From contig NZ_AUAA01000003.1 in assembly GCF_000428485.1 (NCBI RefSeq), positions 1 to 64,000 of the forward strand: a stretch of DNA of 64,000 bases, read 5' to 3'. Under the pieces are notes generated by a model that made no database searches, had not been told where the DNA came from, and saw only the letters and a list, made by a program, of their open reading frames with translations. Numbering within the stretch: the stretch's first letter is position 1; the number at the start of each line of letters is the position of its first letter. The position numbers and the translations under genes are program-made. Source of the DNA: Epilithonimonas tenax DSM 16811 (GTDB lineage Bacteria; Bacteroidota; Bacteroidia; Flavobacteriales; Weeksellaceae). This document shows, piece by piece, positions 42,948-52,484 of this stretch.

Positions 42948-44957
42948 ATGGGTTTAGATTCCAAAATTCCTGCTGGTCCTATTAAGGACAAATGGAAAAA
43001 TCATAAAGATCACATGAACTTGGTTGCGCCTAACAACCGGGACAAAATAGATATTATCATCGTTGGAACAGGTTTAGCCGGAGGTTCTGCCGCTGCTACA
43101 CTTGCCGAGCAAGGTTATAATGTAAAGGCATTCTGTTATCAGGATTCTCCAAGAAGAGCGCACTCTATCGCAGCTCAAGGTGGTATCAATGCTGCTAAGA
43201 ACTATCAGGGCGACGGAGATTCTACTTACAGATTGTTCTATGACACCATCAAAGGTGGCGATTACCGCGCTAGAGAAGGCAATGTTTACAGATTGGCGGA
43301 AGTTTCCGCAAATATCATTGACCAATGTGTTGCACAAGGTGTACCATTTGGAAGAGAATATGGCGGACAATTGGACAACCGTTCATTTGGCGGCGTTCAG
43401 GTCAAAAGAACTTTCTACGCAAAAGGACAAACCGGACAGCAGCTATTATTAGGCGCCTATTCTGCGATGAGCCGTCAAATTGGTAAAGGCAGAATCAAAA
43501 TGCACAACCGTCACGAGATGCTTGATCTTGTCATCGTAGACGGAAAGGCCAGAGGAATCATCGCAAGAAATCTTGTCACAGGTGAAATCGAAAAACATTC
43601 TGCTCACGCGGTGGTGATCGCATCAGGTGGTTACGGAAATGTGTATTTCCTTTCTACCAATGCGATGGGATCCAACGTTTCTGCAGCTTGGAAAATTCAT
43701 AAAAAAGGAGCCTATTTTGCAAACCCTTGTTATGTACAGATCCACCCGACTTGTATTCCCGTTCACGGAACGCAGCAGTCAAAGTTGACCTTGATGTCAG
43801 AATCTCTTAGAAACTCAGGAAGAATCTGGGTTCCTAAAAACATTGAGGATTCTGTAGCCATTAGAGAAGGAAAATTAAGACCAGAAAATATCGCTGAAGA
43901 AAACAGAGATTACTATCTCGAAAGAAGATATCCTGCATTTGGGAATTTGGTTCCAAGAGACGTCGCTTCCAGAGCTGGAAAAGAGCGCTGTGACGCCGGT
44001 TACGGAATCGAAAATAATGATACAAAAGAAGGCGTTTACCTTGATTTCTCAACAGAAATCATGAAAAAAGGTAAAGAAACCGCTATCGAGAAAAATATTC
44101 ATAATCCGACAGATCAGCAAATCTATGATCTTGGAAAAGCTTGGATTGAGGAAAAATACGGTAATTTATTCGTCATGTACGAGAAGATCACCGCTGACGA
44201 TCCATACAAAACGCCAATGAAGATCTATCCTGCAGTGCACTACACCATGGGTGGTGTATGGGTAGATTACAATCTACAGTCTACAATCCCTGGATGCTTC
44301 GTCATCGGAGAAGCCAACTTCTCAGACCACGGGGCTAATAGACTTGGAGCTTCTGCTTTGATGCAAGGTTTGGCAGATGGCTATTTTGTATTACCTTATA
44401 CGATCGCAGATTACCTATCCTCAGATATCAGAACCGGAAAGATCCCAACAGACACGCCGGAATTCAACAATGCTGAACAGGAAATTAAAGAAAAAATCAA
44501 TTTCTTCCTAACCAATAAAGGAACACATACAGTAGATCACTTCCACAAACAATTGGGTCACATTATGTGGAACAAAGTAGGAATGGGAAGAACGCCAGAA
44601 GGTCTTAAAGAAGCCATCAAAGAAATCGAACAAGTGCGAAATAACTTCTGGAAAGATGTACGAGTTCCTGGTGATGCAGATAATATGAATCCAGAATTGG
44701 AGAAAGCTTTCAGAGTGGCTGATTTCTTGGAATTGGGACAATTGATGGCGATTGATGCATTGAACAGAAATGAATCTTGTGGAGGACACTTCCGTGAAGA
44801 CCATGCCACACCGGAAGGTGAAGCAGAACGTGACGACGTGAATTACAAATACGTTGCAGCTTGGGAATACAAAGGTATGGACATCAATCAATCCGTAGTA
44901 CACAAAGAAGATCTTGTGTATGAAAATATTGAAGTTAAAGCAAGAAGTTACAAATAA
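42948..44957 (+). CDS. sdhA: Succinate dehydrogenase/fumarate reductase flavoprotein subunit
   Basis: A 669-residue FAD subunit. [20 protein letters not shown] binds FAD and [10 protein letters not shown] carries the histidine that covalently holds it; HPTC and the SRAGKERC region line the dicarboxylate site. [12 protein letters not shown] and [18 protein letters not shown] complete the fold. The type is that of Bacteroidota and epsilon-proteobacterial complexes with a single cytochrome b. It oxidises succinate in the TCA cycle. The iron-sulfur subunit gene is not next but 1.27 kb further on, after two unrelated genes. Confidence 0.95.
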   Translation: MGLDSKIPAGPIKDKWKNHKDHMNLVAPNNRDKIDIIIVGTGLAGGSAAATLAEQGYNVKAFCYQDSPRRAHSIAAQGGINAAKNYQGDGDSTYRLFYDTIKGGDYRAREGNVYRLAEVSANIIDQCVAQGVPFGREYGGQLDNRSFGGVQVKRTFYAKGQTGQQLLLGAYSAMSRQIGKGRIKMHNRHEMLDLVIVDGKARGIIARNLVTGEIEKHSAHAVVIASGGYGNVYFLSTNAMGSNVSAAWKIHKKGAYFANPCYVQIHPTCIPVHGTQQSKLTLMSESLRNSGRIWVPKNIEDSVAIREGKLRPENIAEENRDYYLERRYPAFGNLVPRDVASRAGKERCDAGYGIENNDTKEGVYLDFSTEIMKKGKETAIEKNIHNPTDQQIYDLGKAWIEEKYGNLFVMYEKITADDPYKTPMKIYPAVHYTMGGVWVDYNLQSTIPGCFVIGEANFSDHGANRLGASALMQGLADGYFVLPYTIADYLSSDIRTGKIPTDTPEFNNAEQEIKEKINFFLTNKGTHTVDHFHKQLGHIMWNKVGMGRTPEGLKEAIKEIEQVRNNFWKDVRVPGDADNMNPELEKAFRVADFLELGQLMAIDALNRNESCGGHFREDHATPEGEAERDDVNYKYVAAWEYKGMDINQSVVHKEDLVYENIEVKARSYK

Positions 44958-44966
44958 ACAAAAACT

Positions 44967-45554
44967 ATGAAAAGCATCATTTTTAAAATTGGAGCTGTCA
45001 TATTTGCAGGAAGCGTGTTAACCAGCTGTGCACTTAGCAATTCCATAGAAAAGATTAATTATCAACCAGCATATACTGTAGAAAAAACAGTAACTTCTGC
45101 TAGCGGTGTTAAAGTAGAACCTATGAAAGATGAACGAGGTTATACTGATGAAAAAGTTATCTTCTACAAAAAGAATATGTATAATCAGACTATGTCTGGT
45201 GCCTATTTAGCAGAAGAACCTGTTCCGCAATTATTAACCAAAGCGATCAGTTCCGGATTAGTTAAAAAAGGAATTAATACTACAGGGACTACAAACAAAA
45301 CCTTGAAATCGAGTCTTCAAAAATTTGATTATGAAGCAGTTTCAGGATTTTCATCTGTTCAGTTGATACCTCAAATCACGGTAAAATTCCAACTTATTGA
45401 TGAAAATAATAAGATTGTGTGGACAGATATACTCGTAGGAAAAGCCAATACAAAGGGTGCGAATTTTTCAAAATTTTTGCCTCCTGCGATTGATAATCTT
45501 GTAGTACAGCTCATCAATAATGAAAGCTTTTTGCAAGCGCTTGAAGGTAATTAA
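44967..45554 (+). CDS. Lipoprotein of unknown function within the sdh operon
   Basis: A 195-residue lipoprotein (lipobox VLTSC, Cys21). The body resembles YajG/ABC-transport-auxiliary lipoproteins in plan: a strand-rich domain with LTKAISSGLVKKGINT, LIPQITVKFQLIDENNKIVW and a last helix LVVQLINNESFLQAL. That likeness is not strong enough to assign a function. It starts 9 bases after sdhA and ends 2 bases before the next exported protein, so all are on the sdh transcript. The insertion between sdhA and sdhB is unusual. Confidence 0.72.
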   Translation: MKSIIFKIGAVIFAGSVLTSCALSNSIEKINYQPAYTVEKTVTSASGVKVEPMKDERGYTDEKVIFYKKNMYNQTMSGAYLAEEPVPQLLTKAISSGLVKKGINTTGTTNKTLKSSLQKFDYEAVSGFSSVQLIPQITVKFQLIDENNKIVWTDILVGKANTKGANFSKFLPPAIDNLVVQLINNESFLQALEGN

Positions 45555-45556
45555 GA

Positions 45557-46207
45557 ATGAAGAAATTAATTTTATTATTGATTATTTTACCCACCATTGC
45601 TTTTTCTCAAAAGTTAGATCTTGGAGTTGACTTTGGTTATGGTTTTTCAAACATTGTCAATTCTAAAGTAACAGAAGGAAGAGCTGTAATAGGTTCCGCT
45701 ATGTGGAAACCAAATTATGGTTTATCGGCAGTTTATTACTTCAAAAATCCAAATATTGCAATATCTTCTGCTATAAAGGTTGAATATAAGAGAACAGAAA
45801 AAGGTTCAATAAGTGAAGATTTTTCTTCTAATAAATATCAGTTTGATGTCAATTCCATCAATCTGCAATACAGAATAGCAGGAGGAATTGGTAATGGATT
45901 AAGGTTTTACGGAGATTTAGGTCTCGGATTTAATACGTTTGATAATAATTCAACTTATTATTTTGGAGACAAAGAACCCAAATTGGCCTTTAACAATTTA
46001 AATGAAAACTTGGATTTAAAAAAATCAGAAACCAATTTTATTTTTGGTGTAGGATTAGAAAAGTCTATCTATAAAAATGAAATATTTGCTTCTATTGGAG
46101 CAATAGGAGAAGCTGGAATCACCAAAATTGCTCCATCTTCCTATCGCACACAAGGCCTCGGTTTTACCTGCGGTATTAAATATGAATTTGATTTAAAAAA
46201 TGATTAA
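45557..46207 (+). CDS. Exported outer-membrane beta-barrel-like protein within the sdh operon
   Basis: A 216-residue protein with signal peptide (1-17, ...TIAFSQ) and repeating amphipathic strands: LDLGVDFGYGFSNIV, YGLSAVYYFKNPNIAISSAI, RFYGDLGLGFNTFD, and a last strand LGFTCGIKYEFDLKND. This fits a small outer-membrane barrel of about eight strands. By eye its base composition is more AT-rich than that of the sdh genes on either side. It follows the lipoprotein gene by 2 bases. A lipoprotein plus barrel pair may form an outer-membrane unit with no direct link to succinate oxidation. Confidence 0.72.
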   Translation: MKKLILLLIILPTIAFSQKLDLGVDFGYGFSNIVNSKVTEGRAVIGSAMWKPNYGLSAVYYFKNPNIAISSAIKVEYKRTEKGSISEDFSSNKYQFDVNSINLQYRIAGGIGNGLRFYGDLGLGFNTFDNNSTYYFGDKEPKLAFNNLNENLDLKKSETNFIFGVGLEKSIYKNEIFASIGAIGEAGITKIAPSSYRTQGLGFTCGIKYEFDLKND

Positions 46208-46229
46208 AATCCTCTCAAATTATTAAATT

Positions 46230-47003
46230 ATGAGTGCAAAAAAAGGCTTAAATCTTACGCTGAAAATTTGGAGACAAAAAAATAATAGAACAAAGGGACA
46301 GTTCGAAACCTATAAGATTTCTGATGTTTCTACGGATTCTTCATTCCTAGAAATGTTGGATATCCTGAACGAGCAGTTGATCAACGACGGGAAAGATCCT
46401 GTTGCTTTCGATCACGATTGCCGAGAAGGAATCTGCGGTATGTGTTCACTTTACATCAATGGTAGAGCGCACGGCCCGGATACAGGAATCACAACTTGCC
46501 AGCTGCATATGCGTCATTTCAAAGATGGTGAAACCATCCATATCGAACCTTGGAGAAGCGCTGCTTTTCCAGTAATTAAGGATTTGGTGGTTGACAGAAG
46601 TGCTTTTGACAGAGTAATGGCCGCAGGCGGATTTGTATCAGTGAATACTTCTGGAAACACTTTGGATGCCAATGCAATCTTAGTTCCAAAAGAAGACGCT
46701 GATAAAGCGATGGACGCGGCGGCCTGTATTGGTTGCGGTGCCTGCGTTGCTTCTTGTAAAAACGGATCAGCAATGCTCTTCGTTGGAGCAAAAGTATCAC
46801 AGTTTGCATTGCTACCGCAAGGTCGCGTAGAAGCTACCAGAAGAGTTCTGAATATGGTAAAAGCAATGGACGAAGAAGGATTCGGAAACTGTTCCAATAC
46901 CGGTGCATGTGAAGTAGAATGTCCGAAAGGAATCTCTCTTGAGAACATCGCTAGAATGAACAGAGAATATGCATCTGCAAACTTGAAAACTGCGAATCCA
47001 TAA
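46230..47003 (+). CDS. sdhB: Succinate dehydrogenase/fumarate reductase iron-sulfur subunit
   Basis: A 257-residue electron-transfer subunit. The 2Fe-2S cluster is held by [15 protein letters not shown] and a later Cys; the 4Fe-4S and 3Fe-4S clusters by [11 protein letters not shown] and [15 protein letters not shown]. It links the FAD of SdhA to the hemes of SdhC. The N-terminal extension ([20 protein letters not shown]) is normal for this type. It is the last gene of the operon, with a terminator 50 bases downstream. Confidence 0.95.
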   Translation: MSAKKGLNLTLKIWRQKNNRTKGQFETYKISDVSTDSSFLEMLDILNEQLINDGKDPVAFDHDCREGICGMCSLYINGRAHGPDTGITTCQLHMRHFKDGETIHIEPWRSAAFPVIKDLVVDRSAFDRVMAAGGFVSVNTSGNTLDANAILVPKEDADKAMDAAACIGCGACVASCKNGSAMLFVGAKVSQFALLPQGRVEATRRVLNMVKAMDEEGFGNCSNTGACEVECPKGISLENIARMNREYASANLKTANP

Positions 47004-47054
47004 TCTAGATTTTAGAAGTTAGATCTTAGAATTTAGACTAATATTTCAAAATAT

Positions 47055-47086
47055 AAATCCGGTTGAGTTTTTCAATCGGATTTTTT
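47055..47086 (+). terminator. Terminator of the sdh operon
   Basis: AAATCCGGTTGA pairs (one G-U) with TCAATCGGATTT, followed by TTTTG. Confidence 0.75.
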
Positions 47087-47127
47087 GTTTGGAAATGATT
47101 TGGGCAGCTTCTCCGCCTTCCGTTCCC

Positions 47128-47155
47128 AAACCTAACGAAGTGGTTCGACGAAGTC
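47128..47155 (-). repeat. 28-bp motif shared with 35411-35438
   Basis: The segment aaacct..gaagtggttcgacgaagtc is shared (27 of 28) with the reverse complement of 35411-35438. A looser third copy lies at 47291-47322. It joins directly onto repeat copy C. Confidence 0.7.
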
Positions 47156-47233
47156 AATCTTTTTTGCAGACGATTTCAGTCTAAATAGAAATTAAGTTAA
47201 AGCAAAAAAGGATTTCCACTCAAGCCGGGCTGC
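47150..47233 (-). repeat. Dispersed repeat, copy C (inverted relative to copy D)
   Basis: Read on the minus strand it gives GCAGCCCGGCTTGAGTGGAA, the CCTTTTTTGC core, then a stretch ending GTCTGCAAAAAAGATTGAC. It matches copy D (49291-49375) over its whole 84 bases with about 8 differences, in opposite orientation. Confidence 0.8.
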
Positions 47234-47277
47234 GGGATTCAGCATAAAAACAATATTTATCTAAAAACACAAAGTTT

Positions 47278-47350
47278 GTCATTCAGTAGGAAACCTAACA
47301 AAGTGGTTCTACGCAGTCAATCTCAACAGTATAGATTTCTACGGAATGAT
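47278..47350. repeat. GTCATTC..GGAATGA palindromic repeat, first copy
   Basis: gtcattcagtaggaa at the left is mirrored by atttctacggaatgat at the right. Between them sits a copy of the GAAGTGGTTCGACG-type motif. A related palindrome is at 49189-49249. Confidence 0.6.
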
Positions 47351-47408
47351 AATATGATGTTTAACTTGAAATCTGAAAAATTTGCTAAATCTGCGAGATT
47401 AATTTTTT

Positions 47409-47645
47409 TTACAAATCAAAAACACTTGGTCTTTTCGTGACAATACAATCCTTAATCCAAAGCATAAAAGCCATTCCAAGATAAAACAGGAAGAAAATAC
47501 CAGCAGTCGCAAAAGTGGAATAGATAAAGAAAACACGAAGCTTAGAAACCGGAATTCCCAGTTTGTGTCCGTATCGCGTCAACACGCCAAACCATTCTCT
47601 TTCCATTTTGTGGCGCATTCTGTTGATTGAAACTGGTTCTTTCAT
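47409..47645 (-). CDS. PspC-like small membrane protein
   Basis: A 78-residue protein. VLTRYGHKLGIPVSKLRVFF is the PspC-type motif, followed by one hydrophobic segment (about 47-68, IYSTFATAGIFFLFYLGMAFML). In enteric bacteria PspC senses envelope stress with PspA and PspB; those genes are absent here and many Bacteroidota carry isolated PspC domains. It lies 16 bases after the DUF2851 gene in the same orientation and is probably the second gene of that operon. Confidence 0.78.
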   Translation of the reverse strand: MKEPVSINRMRHKMEREWFGVLTRYGHKLGIPVSKLRVFFIYSTFATAGIFFLFYLGMAFMLWIKDCIVTKRPSVFDL

Positions 47646-47661
47646 CCCTATTCTTGTTACG

Positions 47662-48930
47662 TTAATCTTGGCTTTTCAACAACTGAAAACCGATACCGCA
47701 ATTTAAGCATTTTTTCTGAGTGCAACATGTTTTGTATTGGTAAAGAAAAGCCTGTGTTTGCAACGCATTTTCAAACTTGACACCCAAGTTTATCCAATCT
47801 TCAAGCAAAGAATTTTTCTCTGGTTTCAGTTGCTTGTAGAAATCAAAAATATCATCCACGATTTCTGGATTGTGATTCTTCTGATAAAAATATTTGATCG
47901 GTAAAATGGCATTAATGATAATCAAATCGATGAAGTTTTTACTCAATAACTTCTGATTTTCTACCGTAGAAATCTTTCCAAAATTAAAATGATGATCCCA
48001 ATATTCTGACGCGGAAATATCGTCGAAGATTGAAAACAAATCGTTCACCGATCTCGCTTCAATAATCTTTGAGAAAAGATTGGGCTGTGAATGATAAAGA
48101 TTTGCCAGTTGCGAAAGCCTAATGGTGGGGAAATTGGGTGGACGAAGCTTGGAAAATTTTGGAGCGATTCTAACTTCGTCCAGATTGAATTTGACTTTCA
48201 AAAAATCAAATTCGCGTTTCCAGACTGTCATCATTTCATCTTTTGGCTCTTCGAGAAAGTTGCAAATACCGAATAGCAAAGCTTCTAATTGTGTCCTATT
48301 TTGTTTGATTTTTTGAACCACTGAAAATTGAAGACTTTCCGCCAACTGCAGGAAAATCGCCGCGTTGACATTCAATCCAAAAGTATAAGCCAATTGCTGA
48401 AACAAGACCGCTTCGTAATTGTTTTGATTTTTGTTTAAGGACAATTCCAGAGATTCAGATTTGTAATCTAATTTCTTGAGAAAAACTTCTTCTTCGAAAA
48501 ACAATGGGATTTTATCTTTATCAAACAAATCTTCACAAGGAATAAACGAATGTTCTTCCCGTAAATTCTGATGCTTGTGAATCAAGGTTTTATCAATATA
48601 ATTTTTCAATTCCAAAGTAGGAATCTGCTGGTTTTCCAATTCCGGAATGTCACAATCGTTGATGTAAACGGCGTGAAGAATCAGATTTCCAAACTCGGGA
48701 TTTCCGGAATGGTTGTGGAAAAACCAATCGGAAGCTTTGGTGTGGATCTCGATGTTTCCGGCGAAAATGATATTGTCAATTTTAATTTTAGCCAACAAAA
48801 AATCCGGTCCCGAATTCTTGTTCCACTCGCCAAAGTCGAGGATTTCGATATTCTTTCCATCGACGGAAACAAAATCGAAACGCCGGAATTTTTTGAAATT
48901 CCAGAGATATTGTAATATTTCTTCATTCAT
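47662..48930 (-). CDS. DUF2851 protein
   Basis: A 422-residue soluble protein recognised as DUF2851 by NEEILQYLWNFKKFRR at the start and then ILDFGEWNKNSGPDFLLAKI, GNIEIHTKASDWFFHNHSGN and NLILHAVYINDCDIP. The cluster of Asp/Glu/His in NSGPDF...GNIEIH resembles a PD-(D/E)xK-type nuclease core, but that is a structural guess. The C-terminus has a CCTQKKCLNCGIGF cysteine cluster that could bind zinc. No function is known to me. The operon with the PspC-like gene is flanked by inverted repeat copies C and D. Confidence 0.82.
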   Translation of the reverse strand: MNEEILQYLWNFKKFRRFDFVSVDGKNIEILDFGEWNKNSGPDFLLAKIKIDNIIFAGNIEIHTKASDWFFHNHSGNPEFGNLILHAVYINDCDIPELENQQIPTLELKNYIDKTLIHKHQNLREEHSFIPCEDLFDKDKIPLFFEEEVFLKKLDYKSESLELSLNKNQNNYEAVLFQQLAYTFGLNVNAAIFLQLAESLQFSVVQKIKQNRTQLEALLFGICNFLEEPKDEMMTVWKREFDFLKVKFNLDEVRIAPKFSKLRPPNFPTIRLSQLANLYHSQPNLFSKIIEARSVNDLFSIFDDISASEYWDHHFNFGKISTVENQKLLSKNFIDLIIINAILPIKYFYQKNHNPEIVDDIFDFYKQLKPEKNSLLEDWINLGVKFENALQTQAFLYQYKTCCTQKKCLNCGIGFQLLKSQD

Positions 48931-48957
48931 TTGTGTGTTTGATTTTCGTTAAACAAA

Positions 48958-48990
48958 AACCCCTTCAAAGTACGTGACTTCGAAAGGGTT
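48958..48990 (-). terminator. Hairpin that ends minus-strand transcripts entering from bshA
   Basis: AACCCCTTCAAAGT pairs imperfectly with ACTTCGAAAGGGTT. On the minus strand it is followed by TTTTTGTTT. It lies between bshA and DUF2851. Confidence 0.6.
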
Positions 48991-49188
48991 AAGTTATAAA
49001 AATTTTGGAAATTTCTAATTATTTTTGACAGCGAAAAAGTAGTAATAAAGTTTAACGCAAAGTTCGCAAAGATTTTTTTTATAATTATTGAGAATATTTT
49101 TAAGTTTCGCAAAGACGTAAAACTCATCAAAGCAAAAATATTTACGAATATGCGTAATCAGTAATGATTGAGTTTTTAACAGTTTTTT
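48991..49188. other. Intergenic DNA with CGCAAAG repeats
   Basis: No gene was found. AACGCAAAGTTCGCAAAG at 49054-49071 and TTTCGCAAAGACG at 49105-49117 repeat a CGCAAAG unit in AT-rich DNA, a pattern I have seen in other Flavobacteriia intergenic regions. Confidence 0.45.
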
Positions 49189-49249
49189 GTCATTCCGCAG
49201 GAATCTAAACTGCTATCTTTTCCGTGTGTTGAGATTCCTACGGAACGAC
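49189..49249. repeat. GTCATTCCG..CGGAACGAC palindromic repeat, second copy
   Basis: gtcattccgcaggaatct pairs with gagattcctacggaacgac (stem of about 18 with 3-4 mismatches) around a 24-base loop. It is a REP-like palindrome related to 47278-47350. Confidence 0.65.
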
Positions 49250-49290
49250 AAAATTGGGTTTTAGGACAACTGTTGTAGTATGCGGACTCT

Positions 49291-49375
49291 GCAGCCCGAC
49301 TTGAACGGAAATCCTTTTTTGCTTTGACTCTATTTCTATTTAAACTGAAATCGTCTGCAAAAAAAGATTGACCTC
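49291..49375 (+). repeat. Dispersed repeat, copy D
   Basis: It begins gcagcccgacttgaacgg, carries the aaatccttttttgc core, and ends cgtctgcaaaaaaagattga. It is about 90 percent identical to the reverse complement of copy C, and shares the core with copies A and B. Confidence 0.8.
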
Positions 49376-49386
49376 GTCAAAATAGT

Positions 49387-50547
49387 TTAATTCCCAGCGT
49401 CAATCAACTTCGCTTCTTCAAACTTCGAAATCGTTGTTTCATACATTTCGATGTAGATTGGAAGGATATTTTTGAGGTCAAATTTCATAGCTTGCGTTTT
49501 GGCGTTCACCTTCATCGTGGCCAATAGGTCTTCATTACTCAAAAGTTTGATACAGTAATTGGACATCGCTTCTACATTCCCGATTTCCGCCAGGAAACCT
49601 GTTTCACCTTGGATGTTAACCTCCGGGATTCCACCAGCATTACTGCTGATGACAGGTGTTTTTGCCGCCATTGCTTCCAGAGCAGCCAATCCAAAACTTT
49701 CCTGCTCTGAAGGCAAAAGAAAGACGTCTGAAAGCTGTAGAATTCTATAAAGGTCATTCACTTTTCCGAGTAATTTGATTTTCCCGATCAGCTCTGGATT
49801 TTCTTCCAGAAACTGATTGATTTTTTCCATTTCCGGACCTTCGCCAATGATGATGAGCTTCGATTTCACCTTTTTATTGACGTTTTTGAAAATTTCCATC
49901 ACATCCTGAATTCTTTTGACGGGACGCAGATTGGAAACGTGAATCAGAATTTTCTCATCGTCAGTCGCAAACTGCTCTCTATGGCAGGTTTTGCAATCTT
50001 CATCAAAAACAGAATTATCAATAAAATTGGTAATCACCTGGATCTCTTTCTGAATATTAAAGAACTGAAGCGTATCTTTTTTCAGACTTTCGGAAACCGA
50101 TGTTATCGTATCACTTTGATTGATAGAAAATTCGACGGCGTGTTTGTAACTTGGATGTTGTCCTACCAAAGTGATATCCGTCCCGTGAAGCGTTGTCACC
50201 AAAGGCACATCTTTGTGCTCTGCTTTGAGCATTTGCTTCGCCGTGAACGCTGCATAAGCATAAGGAATCGCATAATGCGCGTGCAAAATATCCAATTTGT
50301 AAAGATTGACAACGCGATAGATCATTGATGACAAGGCGATATCGTAAGGCTGATACTGGAACAGCGGATAGGTCTGAACATTCACTTTATGGAAGAAAAT
50401 ATTAGGGTTGGTAACGTCCAAACGTGCTGGCAATGCAGAACTTATGAAATGAACTTCATAACCTTTGTCGGCAAGACTCATTCCTAATTCTGTTGCTACA
50501 ATTCCGCTTCCGCCGTAAGTTGGGTAACAAAGTATACCTATTTTCAT
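49387..50547 (-). CDS. bshA: N-acetyl-alpha-D-glucosaminyl L-malate synthase
   Basis: A 386-residue GT4 glycosyltransferase making the first intermediate of bacillithiol, the low-molecular-weight thiol of this group. MKIGILCYPTYGGSGIVATE is the conserved BshA N-terminus; LHGTDITLVG and the EX7E-type segment LPSEQESFGLAALEAMA bind the UDP-GlcNAc donor. The frame extends 23 codons upstream without family likeness, so the ATG at 50547 is used. The GH3 gene ends 71 bases upstream in the same orientation; bshB and bshC are not in the window. Confidence 0.92.
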   Translation of the reverse strand: MKIGILCYPTYGGSGIVATELGMSLADKGYEVHFISSALPARLDVTNPNIFFHKVNVQTYPLFQYQPYDIALSSMIYRVVNLYKLDILHAHYAIPYAYAAFTAKQMLKAEHKDVPLVTTLHGTDITLVGQHPSYKHAVEFSINQSDTITSVSESLKKDTLQFFNIQKEIQVITNFIDNSVFDEDCKTCHREQFATDDEKILIHVSNLRPVKRIQDVMEIFKNVNKKVKSKLIIIGEGPEMEKINQFLEENPELIGKIKLLGKVNDLYRILQLSDVFLLPSEQESFGLAALEAMAAKTPVISSNAGGIPEVNIQGETGFLAEIGNVEAMSNYCIKLLSNEDLLATMKVNAKTQAMKFDLKNILPIYIEMYETTISKFEEAKLIDAGN

Positions 50548-50618
50548 TTTTTTATGTACAATGTATGTTGTAAAAAGTATAAAGACTCTTGATCTTAGTC
50601 TAAAATAACATTCCAAAT

Positions 50619-52370
50619 TTACTCAATTACCGTCTTAGAATTTTTCGTTTCTGAACTATTTTTTCTATCAGGTTGATTGGTTGGTATTTTTGCATCAACA
50701 TCCATTCCGATTCCGTATTTCAGATTGTCACTGACCAAAACTGGCAGTCTTCCCCATATTTTCGTTCGTCCTAAAAGTCCGTTGGCTGTGGCTTTCATCG
50801 CATCGTCATTATTTTCGTAAGAAACTAAGACTGTGGAAACTTTGGAAATATCAATATCTTTTAAGGCATAAGGACTTCCAAAAACATCCAGAATCACACT
50901 TTGGTTTTTGCTTAAATCTGAAAGAATCTTTTTGTTTGAATCTGAAATTTTGTAAGGTTTGTAAGCCGTGGAATTATCTTTATGAAAACCGACAATCACT
51001 TTGGAATTGGCTGGAATTGAATTGATTTCTGAAGCTTTTTTCAAAATCACCGTTGTTTCTGTATTGAGTTGACTGAGGAACATTTCAAAACCTGCTTCTT
51101 CCAATGGAACATAATAGTACGTTTCTTTGCAATCGAGCGGTAATAATTTCTTGTCATCTTTAATTAAAGTCAAAGCGTTGGCATACATTTTTTGAACGAT
51201 TTGCGAATGGGAAGCATTGTTCAAATCCTCATTGATATTTTTTGGATTGACGTTGGAATACTGATCAAGTCCTAAAAAATACTTGGTCAAAAGGATCTTC
51301 TTTACGCTTTCTTCTACTCTACTTTGCAGGATTTCTCCGTTATCAATTGCTTTTTGGATCAGTTTTTTTCCTGTGGCAACATCTTGCGAAAACAGCATCA
51401 AATCATTCCCAGCTTTGAAAGCTAGTGCATCTAGTTCTCCCGCTTTGAATTTGTTTGCAACTGCGCCCATATTAAGCGCATCCGTTATAATCAAACCTTT
51501 GTAACCGTATTTTTCCTTCAAAATTCCAGTCACTATTTTTTTTGAAATTGAAGCCGGAATTCCTTTTTCACTTTCAAGACTCGGAACGTAAAGATGCGCC
51601 ACCATTACACCACCAATTCCTTTGTCCATCATTGCTTTGAAAGGTGCCAATTCTGTTTTTTCCAAACGTGCCATATTGTGAGAAACAACTGGTAAATCCA
51701 AGTGAGAATCTTTATCGGTATCGCCGTGACCAGGGAAATGTTTGATAGCGGCAAGAATTTTATTATCTTGTAAACCGTTGGAATAGGCCAAAGCAGAATT
51801 CACGACATTACCGACATCAGAACCGAAACTTCTGTTCCCAATAATTGGATTATTTGGATTGGTGTTCACATCTACAACGGGCGCAAAATCCCAATTGATG
51901 CCCATTCTCTTGCAATCTTCAGCAATTTTGGATGCCATATCGTGAATCAGATTTTTATCCTGAATCGCTCCCAAAGTAATTGCCCAAGGATATTTATGTG
52001 CTTTCGCAATTCTCTGGAAAACGCCCCATTCTGCATCCATCCCGATCATCAATGGTACTTTTGACCTGGACTGGAACTCATTGACCAGATTAATTTCTCT
52101 CGCTGCATCGTCTTGCATCAGAATCAATCCACCGATTTTCTCATTGGTCACCATTGTTCTGATTTGACTGATATGAGCCTCGTCCTTGTTGGTATACAGT
52201 GCAACAATGAAAAGCTGACCTAGTTTTTCCTCTTGAGAAAGGCTGCTGTAGGTATGATCAACCCAATCATTTGCTTTTTTGATATCCGACTTGGAAATAT
52301 TCTTTGGCTGATACTGAGGGTAATAAAATTGCGAAATAAAAGTTATTATAATAAGACTTAACCTTTTCAT
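50619..52370 (-). CDS. Glycoside hydrolase family 3, probable beta-N-acetylhexosaminidase (NagZ-type)
   Basis: A 583-residue exported enzyme with signal peptide (1-19). The GH3 TIM barrel (about 40-370) has PLMIGMDAEWG, FAPVVDVNTNP, GNRSFGSD, and the NagZ signature KHFPGHGDTDKDSHLDLP, whose Asp-His pair is the acid/base of this family. LIITDALNMGAV contains the nucleophile Asp. A second alpha/beta domain follows (about 400-570). It would release GlcNAc from muropeptides or chitin-like chains in the periplasm. It is linked to bshA, perhaps only by transcription. Confidence 0.88.
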   Translation of the reverse strand: MKRLSLIIITFISQFYYPQYQPKNISKSDIKKANDWVDHTYSSLSQEEKLGQLFIVALYTNKDEAHISQIRTMVTNEKIGGLILMQDDAAREINLVNEFQSRSKVPLMIGMDAEWGVFQRIAKAHKYPWAITLGAIQDKNLIHDMASKIAEDCKRMGINWDFAPVVDVNTNPNNPIIGNRSFGSDVGNVVNSALAYSNGLQDNKILAAIKHFPGHGDTDKDSHLDLPVVSHNMARLEKTELAPFKAMMDKGIGGVMVAHLYVPSLESEKGIPASISKKIVTGILKEKYGYKGLIITDALNMGAVANKFKAGELDALAFKAGNDLMLFSQDVATGKKLIQKAIDNGEILQSRVEESVKKILLTKYFLGLDQYSNVNPKNINEDLNNASHSQIVQKMYANALTLIKDDKKLLPLDCKETYYYVPLEEAGFEMFLSQLNTETTVILKKASEINSIPANSKVIVGFHKDNSTAYKPYKISDSNKKILSDLSKNQSVILDVFGSPYALKDIDISKVSTVLVSYENNDDAMKATANGLLGRTKIWGRLPVLVSDNLKYGIGMDVDAKIPTNQPDRKNSSETKNSKTVIE

Positions 52371-52484
52371 TTTTTTGATATCTAAAATTTAGAAAACTTT
52401 CTATAAAGATATTAAATCCGCTGAAAATGGCTATTTTTATGGTCTGTTATTTGTAAATAAATGATAACGTAAATATTTAAACTT

